Shown here piece by piece: positions 35,118 to 42,964 of a stretch of 64,000 nucleotides of DNA. Source of the DNA: Sva-07 sp963716235 (GTDB taxonomy: Bacteria > Actinomycetota > Acidimicrobiia > Acidimicrobiales > Ilumatobacteraceae). The translations under genes were made by a program, and so were the position numbers. The first letter of the stretch is position 1. Each line of letters starts with the position of its first letter. Location of the stretch: assembly GCA_963716235.1 (NCBI GenBank), contig CAVQTE010000009.1, positions 90,910-154,909 on the forward strand, in the 5' to 3' direction. The notes beneath the pieces are model-generated. The model saw only the letters and a list, made by a program, of their open reading frames with translations, had not been told where the DNA came from and ran no database searches.

Positions 35118-36929
35118 TGCCGACACCCACGCGTCGTACAGCCGACGGTAGGTACCGTCACCTGTGATGAGGTCGTCGTGGTGGCCGTCCTCGACCAGCC
35201 GGCCGTGATCGAGCACCAGCACCCGGTCGGCTCGTGCGGCAGTCGACAACCGGTGGGCGATCGCGATCGTCGTCCGGGTCGCTGCGAGCCGCTCGAGCGC
35301 TCGCGCGATACGCACTTCCGTGAGCGCGTCGACCGATGAGGTCGCCTCATCGAGAATGAGGACGTCGGGATCGGCCAGACCGGCGCGAAGCAGCGCCACG
35401 AGCTGCCGCTCGCCCGCCGACAGCTGGTCGCCGCGTTCACCGACGCGGGTCTGCAACCCGTCAGGGAGCGAGTCGATCCAGTCCTGCACACCGAGGTCGG
35501 TCACGACGCGTTCGACGTCGGGCGCCTTGGCGTGTTCCCAGGCGAACGCAACGTTGGCCGCGACGGTGTCGTCGAAGAGGAACGGCTCCTGCGACACCAC
35601 CACGAGCCGGCTGCGCAGCTCGGCCCGGCTGACCCGACGCAGCGGGACGCCACCGAGATCGATCTCACCGATCGTCGGGTCGGCAAACCGGGCAATGAGG
35701 CGACCGAGCGTCGTCTTGCCCGACCCGGTCGAGCCGACCAGCGCAACCTGCTGCCCGGCCGGGATCGTGAAGTCGAGGTGCTTGAGCACGGCGGTGTCGG
35801 ACGACTGATCGGTCCGGCTCCGGTAGGCGAAGGTGACGTCGCGGACATCGATCTGCAGCTGACCTGCAGGTAACGGAATCGGATCGTCCGGCTCGGGAGG
35901 CCCGACCGGCATGTCGAGCACCGACAGCACCCGGCGCAGACCGGCGACGGCCATCTGCGTCGTGTCGATCACCTCGGTGAACCCGGCAATGGGTTCCAGG
36001 AAGCGATATGTGAGGAAGATGAACCCGATGAGCGCACCGGCGGTGAGCCCGCTCGCCGGCCCGAGCCAGACGCCGACTCCCACCACTGCGCTCACCGTGA
36101 GTGCCGAGAAGACCTCACCGGACGGGAACAGGAACGCGCCGAGTCGGGCGGCACGGATCTGAGCGACGGTCTTCACCTCGACCGCTCGTGCAACATCGTC
36201 CTGCATCTTCGGGCCCGCTCCGTACACGCGGATCGTCGGCGCGCCCGACACGACCTCGGCAACCGTGCCGAGCATCTGCCCGTTGCCGTGACGAGCCGAG
36301 TCGTAGGCGATCAGCAGGCGCGCCTGCACCGCGCGGAGCACGAAGATCAGTGGGAACGAGACGACGAAGGCGACGAGCGCGAGCTGCCAGTTGATCGCCA
36401 GCATCACGGCGGCGACGATCACCATCAACGTGCCGTCGACGAGCCAGGCAAGACCTCCCCACTGGAAGAACTGCGCCAGCGTCTCGATGTCGCTGGTGAC
36501 GCGTGCCACCAGGCCCCCTCGACGCTCGTCGTTGTGGTCAGCCAGGCTCAATTGGTGAATGTGGCTGATCAGACGCACCCTGAGGTCGTGCAACGCGCGC
36601 TCGCTGCGCACACCGAGCCGGAGGGCCGCATACCGAAAGGCGACGCCCGAGACGATGACGGCGATGGCTGCCGCAATCGCCATCTGGACGATGACGTCCA
36701 TGTTGACGCCACCCTCAGCGAGCCCTCGGTCGATGGCTTGTTGGATCAACAACGGCACCACCACCCGGCCCGCCGCGCCGATCGCAGCGAGCAGCCAGGT
36801 CAGACCGAGCCCTTGACGAAGAATCGGTGCGGTGCGCAGGCCACGACCGATCGTTCTGACCGCCGAGTCCTGATTCGTCGGTGTCATGGTTCCGGCCTTG
36901 GCCGCCAGGGTCGGGTCGATCACGCTCAT
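35106..36929 (-). CDS. ABC exporter half-transporter (degenerate signature motif)
   Basis: Fused membrane and nucleotide-binding domains, 607 aa: six helices in residues about 35-320, NBD about 370-600. Walker A is GSTGSGKTTLGRLIARF, Walker B LILDEATSSVD and the H-loop IAIAHRLST, all consensus, but the signature reads LSAGERQLVALLRAG instead of LSGGQ. It starts at ATG 36929, overlapping the upstream partner's stop as ATGA. The defects of the two partners are complementary, as in heterodimeric exporters such as TM287/288 and LmrCD. Likely drug or lipid export; substrate unknown. Confidence 0.9.
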   Translation of the reverse strand: MSVIDPTLAAKAGTMTPTNQDSAVRTIGRGLRTAPILRQGLGLTWLLAAIGAAGRVVVPLLIQQAIDRGLAEGGVNMDVIVQMAIAAAIAVIVSGVAFRYAALRLGVRSERALHDLRVRLISHIHQLSLADHNDERRGGLVARVTSDIETLAQFFQWGGLAWLVDGTLMVIVAAVMLAINWQLALVAFVVSFPLIFVLRAVQARLLIAYDSARHGNGQMLGTVAEVVSGAPTIRVYGAGPKMQDDVARAVEVKTVAQIRAARLGAFLFPSGEVFSALTVSAVVGVGVWLGPASGLTAGALIGFIFLTYRFLEPIAGFTEVIDTTQMAVAGLRRVLSVLDMPVGPPEPDDPIPLPAGQLQIDVRDVTFAYRSRTDQSSDTAVLKHLDFTIPAGQQVALVGSTGSGKTTLGRLIARFADPTIGEIDLGGVPLRRVSRAELRSRLVVVSQEPFLFDDTVAANVAFAWEHAKAPDVERVVTDLGVQDWIDSLPDGLQTRVGERGDQLSAGERQLVALLRAGLADPDVLILDEATSSVDALTEVRIARALERLAATRTTIAIAHRLSTAARADRVLVLDHGRLVEDGHHDDLITGDGTYRRLYDAWVSATTV

Positions 36930-38728
36930 GATCCCGCCACTCCCACGTCGATGTCGCTCGCATCACGATCGGCCTCGAACGCTTCGACGAGCTCACGGTA
37001 CGCAGCGGTCGACTCCATCAGTTCGTCGTGCGTCCCGTGCGCAGCCACCCGCCCGTCGGCAACGAACACGACGTCGTCGGCGAGGGCGATCGTCGACGGT
37101 CGCGACGCGACCATGAGCACCGACGAGTCGGCGAGCTCGCGTCGCAGGTTCTCCAACACGATGGCTTCGGTCGCCGGATCGAGCGCCGAGGTCGTGTCGT
37201 CGAGAACCAACAGTGACGGGTTGCGGACGAGTGCACGGGCAAGTGCAAGTCGTTGGCGTTGGCCGCCACTCAAGCTCACCCCACGCTCCCCGACGACCGT
37301 GTCGAGGCGCTGCGGCAAGCGCTCGACGAACTGCTTCGCAGCGGCGAGATCGAGGGCGTGCCAGATCTCGTCGTCGGAGAACCGATCGCCGAGCTCGACG
37401 TTGTCGCGCACCGTCCCGCCCATGAGGAAAGCCTCCTGGAACACGATGCAACGCCGGCCGGCTCGGAGGCCGACGACACCTGACGACGGAGCGACCAATC
37501 CGATCGCGAGCTGGGCGATCGTCGACTTACCCGAGCCCGTGGGTCCGACGAGCGCGGTCACGTTGCCATGTGGGAGCGCCAGCGTCACCTCGGTGATCGT
37601 CGGCGGGCCGTCCGCCTCATGGGCGAACGAGACGTTGTCGAAGGCGATCCCGATGGCGTCGGGTGGCTCGGTGATCCTGTCGACGGGATCGTCGTGGAGC
37701 GGCTCGCGGAGCACCGTCTGGATCCGGTTCCACGCGGCGATCGAGCGAGGGAGCTCCGAGAGAGCGAAGCCGATCAGGCGAAGTGGGAAGATCAGCAGGG
37801 TGAAGAGGAAGATGACACCGGACAGCTCACCGATGGACAGTTCACCTGAACGCACGCGAAGCGACCCGATGACGACGAGGAGAATGTTCGTGAGCGACGG
37901 GATGACGTCGAGGAAGGCTTCGAACCAGCTCCGCAGGCGCAGGGCGTGCACGCGTGACACTCGGACCTGATCGGCGAGGCCGGACAGCCGCTCGGTTTCA
38001 CGTTCTTCGGCGCCGTACGACTTCACGAGCTGCACACCCTCGAAGCTCTCGTGGACACCGGCCGAGAACTCGCCGAGTTGATGTTGGGCGCGCGCGAAGT
38101 GCCCCGAGACGAGCCGCTCGTACACCACGTTGGTGGCCACGAGCATCGGGAAGACGATCACGGCAACGAGGCCGAGCGCCACGTCGATGACCAGCATCCA
38201 GATCGTCGAGACGATCACCATGACGACCGTTCCCAGCGCGAACGGGATGGGAGCGAGCACGCTCACCGTCGACTCTGCGTCGACACCGGCACGAGCGACG
38301 AGGTCGCCATCGGGTCGGCGGTTGTGCCAACTCATCGGCTGGTGGACGTACCGGTCGACCACCTCGTTGGTGAACATCTGGGCGACGCGCCACATCGTGA
38401 TCGAGGCATAACTGCGACGGATCACGATGGCCACCGCGCGCAGCACCCCGATACCGAGCACCATCGCAATGCCGCCGACGAAGGTCGCCAGAGCGACGTC
38501 GCCCTCCTCGAAGCGCGGCAGAATGACGTTGTCGATCACCCAGCTGATCGCGAAGCTCGACGCAACGGTGAGCACGGCGAACACCGCGGCGCCGCCGACG
38601 GCGATGCCGAACAGCTTGGGCTGCATCGTGATCATCGACCAGAGGAACCGACCATTGCGCCGGGCGCGCTCGACTGCGCCAATCTGTTCGTCGAGCACGG
38701 GAGCCCGGTCGGTCGCCCCGTCGGTCAC
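36926..38728 (-). CDS. ABC exporter half-transporter (degenerate Walker B and H-loop)
   Basis: Partner of the downstream half-transporter, 600 aa, same architecture. Walker A is GPTGSGKSTIAQLAIGL and the signature is a good LSGGQRQRLALARAL. The catalytic Glu after Walker B is Asp (LLVLDDTTSALD) and the switch His is replaced (MVASRPST instead of THRLST). Its own Walker site should therefore be nearly inactive, while its signature completes the partner's active site. Start is GTG 38728. Confidence 0.9.
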   Translation of the reverse strand: MTDGATDRAPVLDEQIGAVERARRNGRFLWSMITMQPKLFGIAVGGAAVFAVLTVASSFAISWVIDNVILPRFEEGDVALATFVGGIAMVLGIGVLRAVAIVIRRSYASITMWRVAQMFTNEVVDRYVHQPMSWHNRRPDGDLVARAGVDAESTVSVLAPIPFALGTVVMVIVSTIWMLVIDVALGLVAVIVFPMLVATNVVYERLVSGHFARAQHQLGEFSAGVHESFEGVQLVKSYGAEERETERLSGLADQVRVSRVHALRLRSWFEAFLDVIPSLTNILLVVIGSLRVRSGELSIGELSGVIFLFTLLIFPLRLIGFALSELPRSIAAWNRIQTVLREPLHDDPVDRITEPPDAIGIAFDNVSFAHEADGPPTITEVTLALPHGNVTALVGPTGSGKSTIAQLAIGLVAPSSGVVGLRAGRRCIVFQEAFLMGGTVRDNVELGDRFSDDEIWHALDLAAAKQFVERLPQRLDTVVGERGVSLSGGQRQRLALARALVRNPSLLVLDDTTSALDPATEAIVLENLRRELADSSVLMVASRPSTIALADDVVFVADGRVAAHGTHDELMESTAAYRELVEAFEADRDASDIDVGVAGS

Positions 38729-38734
38729 GCGACG

Positions 38735-38740
38735 TTTCTA
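38735..38740 (-). promoter_or_regulatory. Possible -10 hexamer TAGAAA of the ABC exporter pair
   Basis: TAGAAA on the minus strand, 6 bases before GTG 38728. It lacks the final T of the usual TANNNT. Confidence 0.3.
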
Positions 38741-38757
38741 CCAGCGAGTGCCCGCCA

Positions 38758-38763
38758 TATCGT
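38758..38763 (+). promoter_or_regulatory. -10 hexamer TATCGT of the 38772 gene
   Basis: TATCGT, 8 bases before GTG 38772. Confidence 0.4.
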
Positions 38764-38771
38764 CAACAGTT

Positions 38772-39356
38772 GTGAACGCGGACTCCTCGACCCGGTCTCC
38801 AACGGGTGTCGATGCGCCACCATCTGCCTACGTCGTCGACGACACGCATGGTCCGTGGCGGCGCTCGAAGGCGCGAAAGGTACTGCTCGTCGTCGGCGTC
38901 ATCGGTTTCGTCGCCTTCTGGACGTGGGCATTGTTCTTCGCGTCCAAGGAGGCCGTCAACAGGGTCGATGATCGAGCCTGGGCCGAGCGGGCCGAAGTGA
39001 TCTGCGCCGACTACGACGTCCGGATCAGAGCCTTGGAGGCGCAGACGTCGACCGATCTGGCCGTTCGCGCCGACCTCGTCGAGCAATCGACCGACCTGCT
39101 CTCGGCAATGCTCGACGAGATCACCGCCGTGCCCCCGACCGACGACAAGGGCCGAGCCATCGTTCCCGCGTGGGAAGCCGATTACCGCACGTTGCTGGAC
39201 GACAGGTACCGGTATGCCGACGAGCTGCGCAGCGGCCAGAACGTTCCGTTCACCGAAACAGCCGTCGAGGGTGTGCCGATCACCGAACGAATCGAAACGT
39301 TCGCCGGCGACAACGACATGCCCACGTGCGGCCCACCGCGCGGTTCGATCAACTGA
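38772..39356 (+). CDS. Single-span membrane protein, unknown function
   Basis: A 194-residue protein. It has a short cytoplasmic N terminus, one helix (LLVVGVIGFVAFWTWALFF, residues about 38-57), and an extracytoplasmic helical part beginning DDRAWAERAEVICADYDVR. Two Cys residues (ICADYD and MPTCGPP) may pair. Actinobacterial genomes hold many such anchored proteins with an ICxxxxxR start to the outer domain. No function assigned. It converges with the acyltransferase gene and overlaps it by 8 bases. Confidence 0.65.
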   Translation: MNADSSTRSPTGVDAPPSAYVVDDTHGPWRRSKARKVLLVVGVIGFVAFWTWALFFASKEAVNRVDDRAWAERAEVICADYDVRIRALEAQTSTDLAVRADLVEQSTDLLSAMLDEITAVPPTDDKGRAIVPAWEADYRTLLDDRYRYADELRSGQNVPFTETAVEGVPITERIETFAGDNDMPTCGPPRGSIN

Positions 39357-40005
39357 GCGGGTTCGGTATGGTCTTGATGACCCGCGCCGGAACCCCGGCG
39401 GCCACGCTGTTGTCCGGGATGTGACCGGTGACCACGCTGTTGGCGCCGATGACCACGTGGCGACCGATGGTGGCCCCCGGAAGCACCACGGTGCCGTGGC
39501 CGAGCCACGAGCCATCGCCGATCGACACCGGCCGCTCCGGCATCACCTGCTGTGAGATCGGGCGGTCGAGGTCGGCGTAGCCGTGGTTCTGATCGGTGAT
39601 GTAGACGTGGTGACCGGTCCACACGTCGTTGCCGATGGTGATGCCGAGATGACCGACGATTCCACTGCCCTTGCCGACGAGACAGCGGTCGCCGATCGAG
39701 ATCACCGGATCGGACACCATGTCCTGGCCCGGCACCATGCCCGCCGACAGGGTGGTCTGCGGGCCGATCATCGTCCCCTCGCCGATGTGGATGTACCGCT
39801 CGTTGAAGATGGTGTTCCACGGAAAGCAGATGACGCTGTTGCGGCCGAACGCCCCGAATCGATGACCTCGTCGTGTGTCGGGGCCGATCGCTCCCATCTC
39901 GATGGCCGCCTCCCACGCCCGGATCACCAACTCCCCCATCGCCCGCCGGACACCGACGCGGGCTCGATGGGCGAACAGGTTGGGCACCGGCGGTCGGTCG
40001 AGCAC
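39349..40005 (-). CDS. Left-handed beta-helix acyltransferase
   Basis: Hexapeptide-repeat acetyltransferase of the NodL/maltose O-acetyltransferase type, 218 aa. Repeats include YIHIGEGTMIGPQTTLSAGM, CLVGKGSGIVGHLGITIGND, VYITDQNHGYADLDRPI (with the catalytic-type His) and GHGTVVLPGATIGRHVVIGA. I placed the start at GTG 40005 because TAGCGT lies 8 bases upstream; GTG 39987 is possible. The acceptor sugar is unknown. Confidence 0.82.
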   Translation of the reverse strand: MLDRPPVPNLFAHRARVGVRRAMGELVIRAWEAAIEMGAIGPDTRRGHRFGAFGRNSVICFPWNTIFNERYIHIGEGTMIGPQTTLSAGMVPGQDMVSDPVISIGDRCLVGKGSGIVGHLGITIGNDVWTGHHVYITDQNHGYADLDRPISQQVMPERPVSIGDGSWLGHGTVVLPGATIGRHVVIGANSVVTGHIPDNSVAAGVPARVIKTIPNPLS

Positions 40006-40013
40006 GAGCAGCG

Positions 40014-40019
40014 ACGCTA
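40014..40019 (-). promoter_or_regulatory. -10 hexamer TAGCGT of the acyltransferase gene
   Basis: TAGCGT on the minus strand, 8 bases before GTG 40005. It decides the start. Confidence 0.45.
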
Positions 40020-40041
40020 CTTCGAGCGGGTGCCGGCTCCC

Positions 40042-40047
40042 TACAGT
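40042..40047 (+). promoter_or_regulatory. -10 hexamer TACAGT of the P1 peptidase-panC unit
   Basis: TACAGT, 6 bases before ATG 40054. Confidence 0.5.
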
Positions 40048-40053
40048 GGCCCG

Positions 40054-41163
40054 ATGTCCACCGCCCCGTTCGGATCGATCACCGATGTTGCCGGCGTGCG
40101 TGTCGGCCATCACCAACGGACGGGACGCGGCTGGCAGACCGGTACGACGGTGGTGTTCGTCCCCGATGGAGCGACCCCGGGTGTCAGCGTCCGGGGCGGC
40201 GGGCCGGGCACTCGTGAGACCGATGCCCTTCGGCCGGAGAATCTCGTGGAGCTGATTCATGCGGTCTGTCTCACCGGTGGCAGCGCCTTCGGCCTGGCAG
40301 CCGCCGACGGGGTGGTCGGCTGGCTCGAGGAACAGGCGCTCGGATTCCCCATCGGGTCACCCACCGACCCGGTCGGCGTCGTGCCGGTGGTGCCGGCAGC
40401 GGTGGTGTTCGATCTCGGGCGCGGCGGCAACTTCGCGAATCGACCCGATGCGCAGTTCGGCAGGCGTTCAGTGGCCCGCGCGCGCGACACGCAGGGGTCG
40501 TGGGGATCCGTCGGGGCCGGAACAGGTGCCAGGGCGGGCGGACTCCAAGGAGGTGTCGGCACCGCAGGCACCATCGTCACCATCAGCGGCGACATCATCG
40601 GCACGCCAGGTGTCGATACCCAGGTCAGCATCGGTGCCGTTGCCGTCGTCAATGCCAACGGCTCCCCCATCGATCCGTCATCGGGACTGCCCTGGACTCC
40701 TCTCCGGCCCGTGACCGGCCTCGACGTGCGCCGGCCGTCGGCTGTCGATCGAGCTCGGCTGCTGACAGCCCTCACTGGTCACGCCGAGTTCAGCCTCAAC
40801 ACCACCATCGGCGTCGTGGCCACCTCGGCGGCCCTCACCAAATCGGAGGTCTCCAAGATGGCCGACGTCGCCCACGATGGCCTCGCGCGTGCCATCCGGC
40901 CGGCGCACTCGATGTTCGACGGAGACACCGTCTTCGGCCTCGCGACCGGCGCCATCGACCTCGGCAGTGAACCCGCTGCGATGCGCTCGGCAGCGTGGGC
41001 CGGGGGGTCGCGCCAGCGCGCCGTCAACCAACTGCTGACCGCGGCCGCCGACACGTTCGAGCTCGCCTGCGTACACGCGGTCATCGCAGCCGAACGACGC
41101 GGCACAATGCCGTCGTACAGCGAACTCTGCCCGTCGGCGTTTCGTCTCCGATCGTTAACGTGA
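40054..41163 (+). CDS. P1 (DmpA/BapA/NylC) family self-processing peptidase
   Basis: N-terminal-nucleophile hydrolase of MEROPS family P1, 369 aa. GSITDVAGVRVGHHQ opens the protein, and GGPGTRETDALRP and CLTGGSAFGLAAADGVVGWL follow. The autocleavage site is SLNTTIGVVATSAALTKSE. By comparison with NylC, cleavage falls between Asn249 and Thr250, with Thr250 as the nucleophile of the small subunit. Family members are aminopeptidases for D-Ala or beta-amino-acid N termini, or nylon-oligomer hydrolases. Its TGA overlaps the panC GTG as GTGA. Release of beta-alanine for panC is an attractive but untested role. Confidence 0.88.
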   Translation: MSTAPFGSITDVAGVRVGHHQRTGRGWQTGTTVVFVPDGATPGVSVRGGGPGTRETDALRPENLVELIHAVCLTGGSAFGLAAADGVVGWLEEQALGFPIGSPTDPVGVVPVVPAAVVFDLGRGGNFANRPDAQFGRRSVARARDTQGSWGSVGAGTGARAGGLQGGVGTAGTIVTISGDIIGTPGVDTQVSIGAVAVVNANGSPIDPSSGLPWTPLRPVTGLDVRRPSAVDRARLLTALTGHAEFSLNTTIGVVATSAALTKSEVSKMADVAHDGLARAIRPAHSMFDGDTVFGLATGAIDLGSEPAAMRSAAWAGGSRQRAVNQLLTAAADTFELACVHAVIAAERRGTMPSYSELCPSAFRLRSLT

Positions 41164-42051
41164 CCGACGTGGCGACCCCGACCATCATCGAGACGCCCGC
41201 TGACATGCGGAAGTGGTCGTCGGGCGGGCCGCTCGCCGCACGCGCACCGGCGGATCGCGCTCGTGCCGACGATGGGTGCGCTCCACGCCGGACACCTGGC
41301 GCTCATCGAAGCCGCACATTCGCTCGCCGACGTCGTCGTCGTATCGATCTTTGTCAATCCATTGCAGTTCGGCGAGTCGCTCGACTTCGCCGACTATCCG
41401 CGTCCGATCGACGCTGATCTCGCCGCGTGCGCCGCCGCAGCCGTCGATGCCGTCTATGCCCCGACTGCCGCGGCGATGTACCCCGAGGGATTCGACACTC
41501 GCGTGCTTCCCGGCGGGATCGCCTCCACGATGGAAGGCTCGAGCCGGCCCGGACACTTCGAGGGCGTGGCCACCGTGGTCACCAAGCTCCTCGCCGCCGT
41601 CACTCCGGACGTCGCGGTGTTCGGTGAGAAGGATTTCCAGCAGTTGGCCGTCATCCGGCGCATGGTCGCCGATCTCGACTTCGGTGTCGACGTCGCCGGA
41701 TGCCCGACGGTTCGCGAACCGGATGGCCTGGCGCTCTCGAGCCGTAATCAGCGGCTCACCCCGCGAGAGCGCGTGGCGGCCACTGCGATTCCACGGGCGA
41801 TCGAGGAGGCACGGCGAACGGCGCGTCAGCCGGGTACGTCGATCGACGACATGATCGCCGGCGCGACATCGGTCATCGATGCCGAACCGCTGGCGTCACT
41901 CGACTACGTGAGCGTCTTCGACGCCGACACGCTCGACGTCGTCCGGACCATCATCGACTCGGATCGCGTTTCCGGCCGGTACCGAATCGCCATCGCTGCC
42001 CGCTTCGGCGACGTGCGGTTGATCGACAACGCCGACCCCTTCGCGCGCTGA
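41160..42051 (+). CDS. panC: Pantoate--beta-alanine ligase (one frameshift)
   Basis: Joins pantoate and beta-alanine with ATP to give pantothenate. The start is GTG 41160 (VTDVATPTIIETPADMRKW), overlapping the P1 peptidase stop. An extra base near 41218-41225 shifts the frame, after which come ALVPTMGALHAGHLALIEAA (HIGH motif), VSIFVNPLQFG, FGEKDFQQLAVIRRMV and GLALSSRNQRLTP (KMSKS-like). Repaired length is 296 aa, normal. Read without repair it would appear to start at ATG 41263, inside the HIGH region. Confidence 0.92.
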
Positions 42052-42849
42052 GCTCACGTCCTGGAGACGGTCGGCGACGCCGGTCAGCACGACCACGAGT
42101 ACCGCGGCGTTGAAGAGCGCATGCGCCACGATCGATGGGCCGAGACGGCGCAGCAGATGGCTCGCGATGCCGAATGCGATCCCCACGCCCGACAGCACCA
42201 CGACGAGGCCGACGTTGCCGGCACCACGGACGGGATCGACATGGGCAGCCCCGAACAGCAGCCCCTGGACGGCGACCGCAGGTACTGCAGGCAAGCGGCT
42301 GCGCAGTCCGCGCAGCACGACGCCACGAAAGACCATCTCCTCCACGATCGGCGCTGCCATCACGGCGGTGATGACGAGGGACACGACGTACGTTCGATCG
42401 ATCGACGCCTCGTTGATCGCTTCCGTGTTGTTCGAGATCGGTAGGCCCAGCGCGACGACGACCGCCGCCGCGACCACTTGCGCACCGAGCGCCCCCAACC
42501 AGACCACCGGGCCCCAACCGAGATCCGACCACTGCGGTCGCAGCCCGATGTCGTGTCCGAGCCGCCCGGTGCCCCACCGGCGGCTGGCGTACCGACACCA
42601 CCACACCGATGGGGCATAGCCAACGACGGCGAGCAGCGCGACATACGCGGCAATCGGCCACTGGAAGTCGATGGCGACGTCGAGGACGTATTTCGACACG
42701 ATGAGCGATGCGGTGAGCACGAGCACCGCACCGACGGCGGCCACGATGGGCAGTGTCGGCGCCGCACGGGGTCGACGGCGGTCCGCAGTGAGGAGCACTG
42801 CTGTGCCGGGCAACGGGGGCGGGAGAGAGGGGGTCAGATCGGGCTCCAT
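41896..42849 (-). CDS. CPBP family intramembrane metalloprotease
   Basis: CAAX-protease/bacteriocin-processing (CPBP, Abi) protein with about 7-8 helices. The active-site motifs are PIVEEMVFRGVVLRGL (EExxxR), LLFGAAHVDPV (FxxxH) and SIVAHALFNAAVLV (HxxxN). Start is ATG 42849. As read, it continues as a hydrophilic tail to 41896, antisense to panC for 156 bases. One missing base would stop it at 42053, just outside panC; given the frameshifts elsewhere the shorter form (about 265 aa) may be true. Substrate unknown. Confidence 0.8.
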   Translation of the reverse strand: MEPDLTPSLPPPLPGTAVLLTADRRRPRAAPTLPIVAAVGAVLVLTASLIVSKYVLDVAIDFQWPIAAYVALLAVVGYAPSVWWCRYASRRWGTGRLGHDIGLRPQWSDLGWGPVVWLGALGAQVVAAAVVVALGLPISNNTEAINEASIDRTYVVSLVITAVMAAPIVEEMVFRGVVLRGLRSRLPAVPAVAVQGLLFGAAHVDPVRGAGNVGLVVVLSGVGIAFGIASHLLRRLGPSIVAHALFNAAVLVVVLTGVADRLQDVSSAREGVGVVDQPHVAEAGSDGDSVPAGNAIRVDDGPDDVERVGVEDAHVVE

Positions 42850-42964
42850 GCGGAGTCGAGATTCTGTCAACAATTGCAAGAAATCTCCGCCAGGTACTTC
42901 AGAACGTAGCGGCGCTGCCCGATGCATTGAACGCATCATTCGCGCGACCAGACGAGAAGCACCA

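Noticed and set aside
41263..42051. panC starting at ATG 41263
   Set aside because: This would begin inside the HIGH motif region and drop the ATP-site N terminus. The upstream piece from GTG 41160 is present in another frame and overlaps the P1 peptidase stop.
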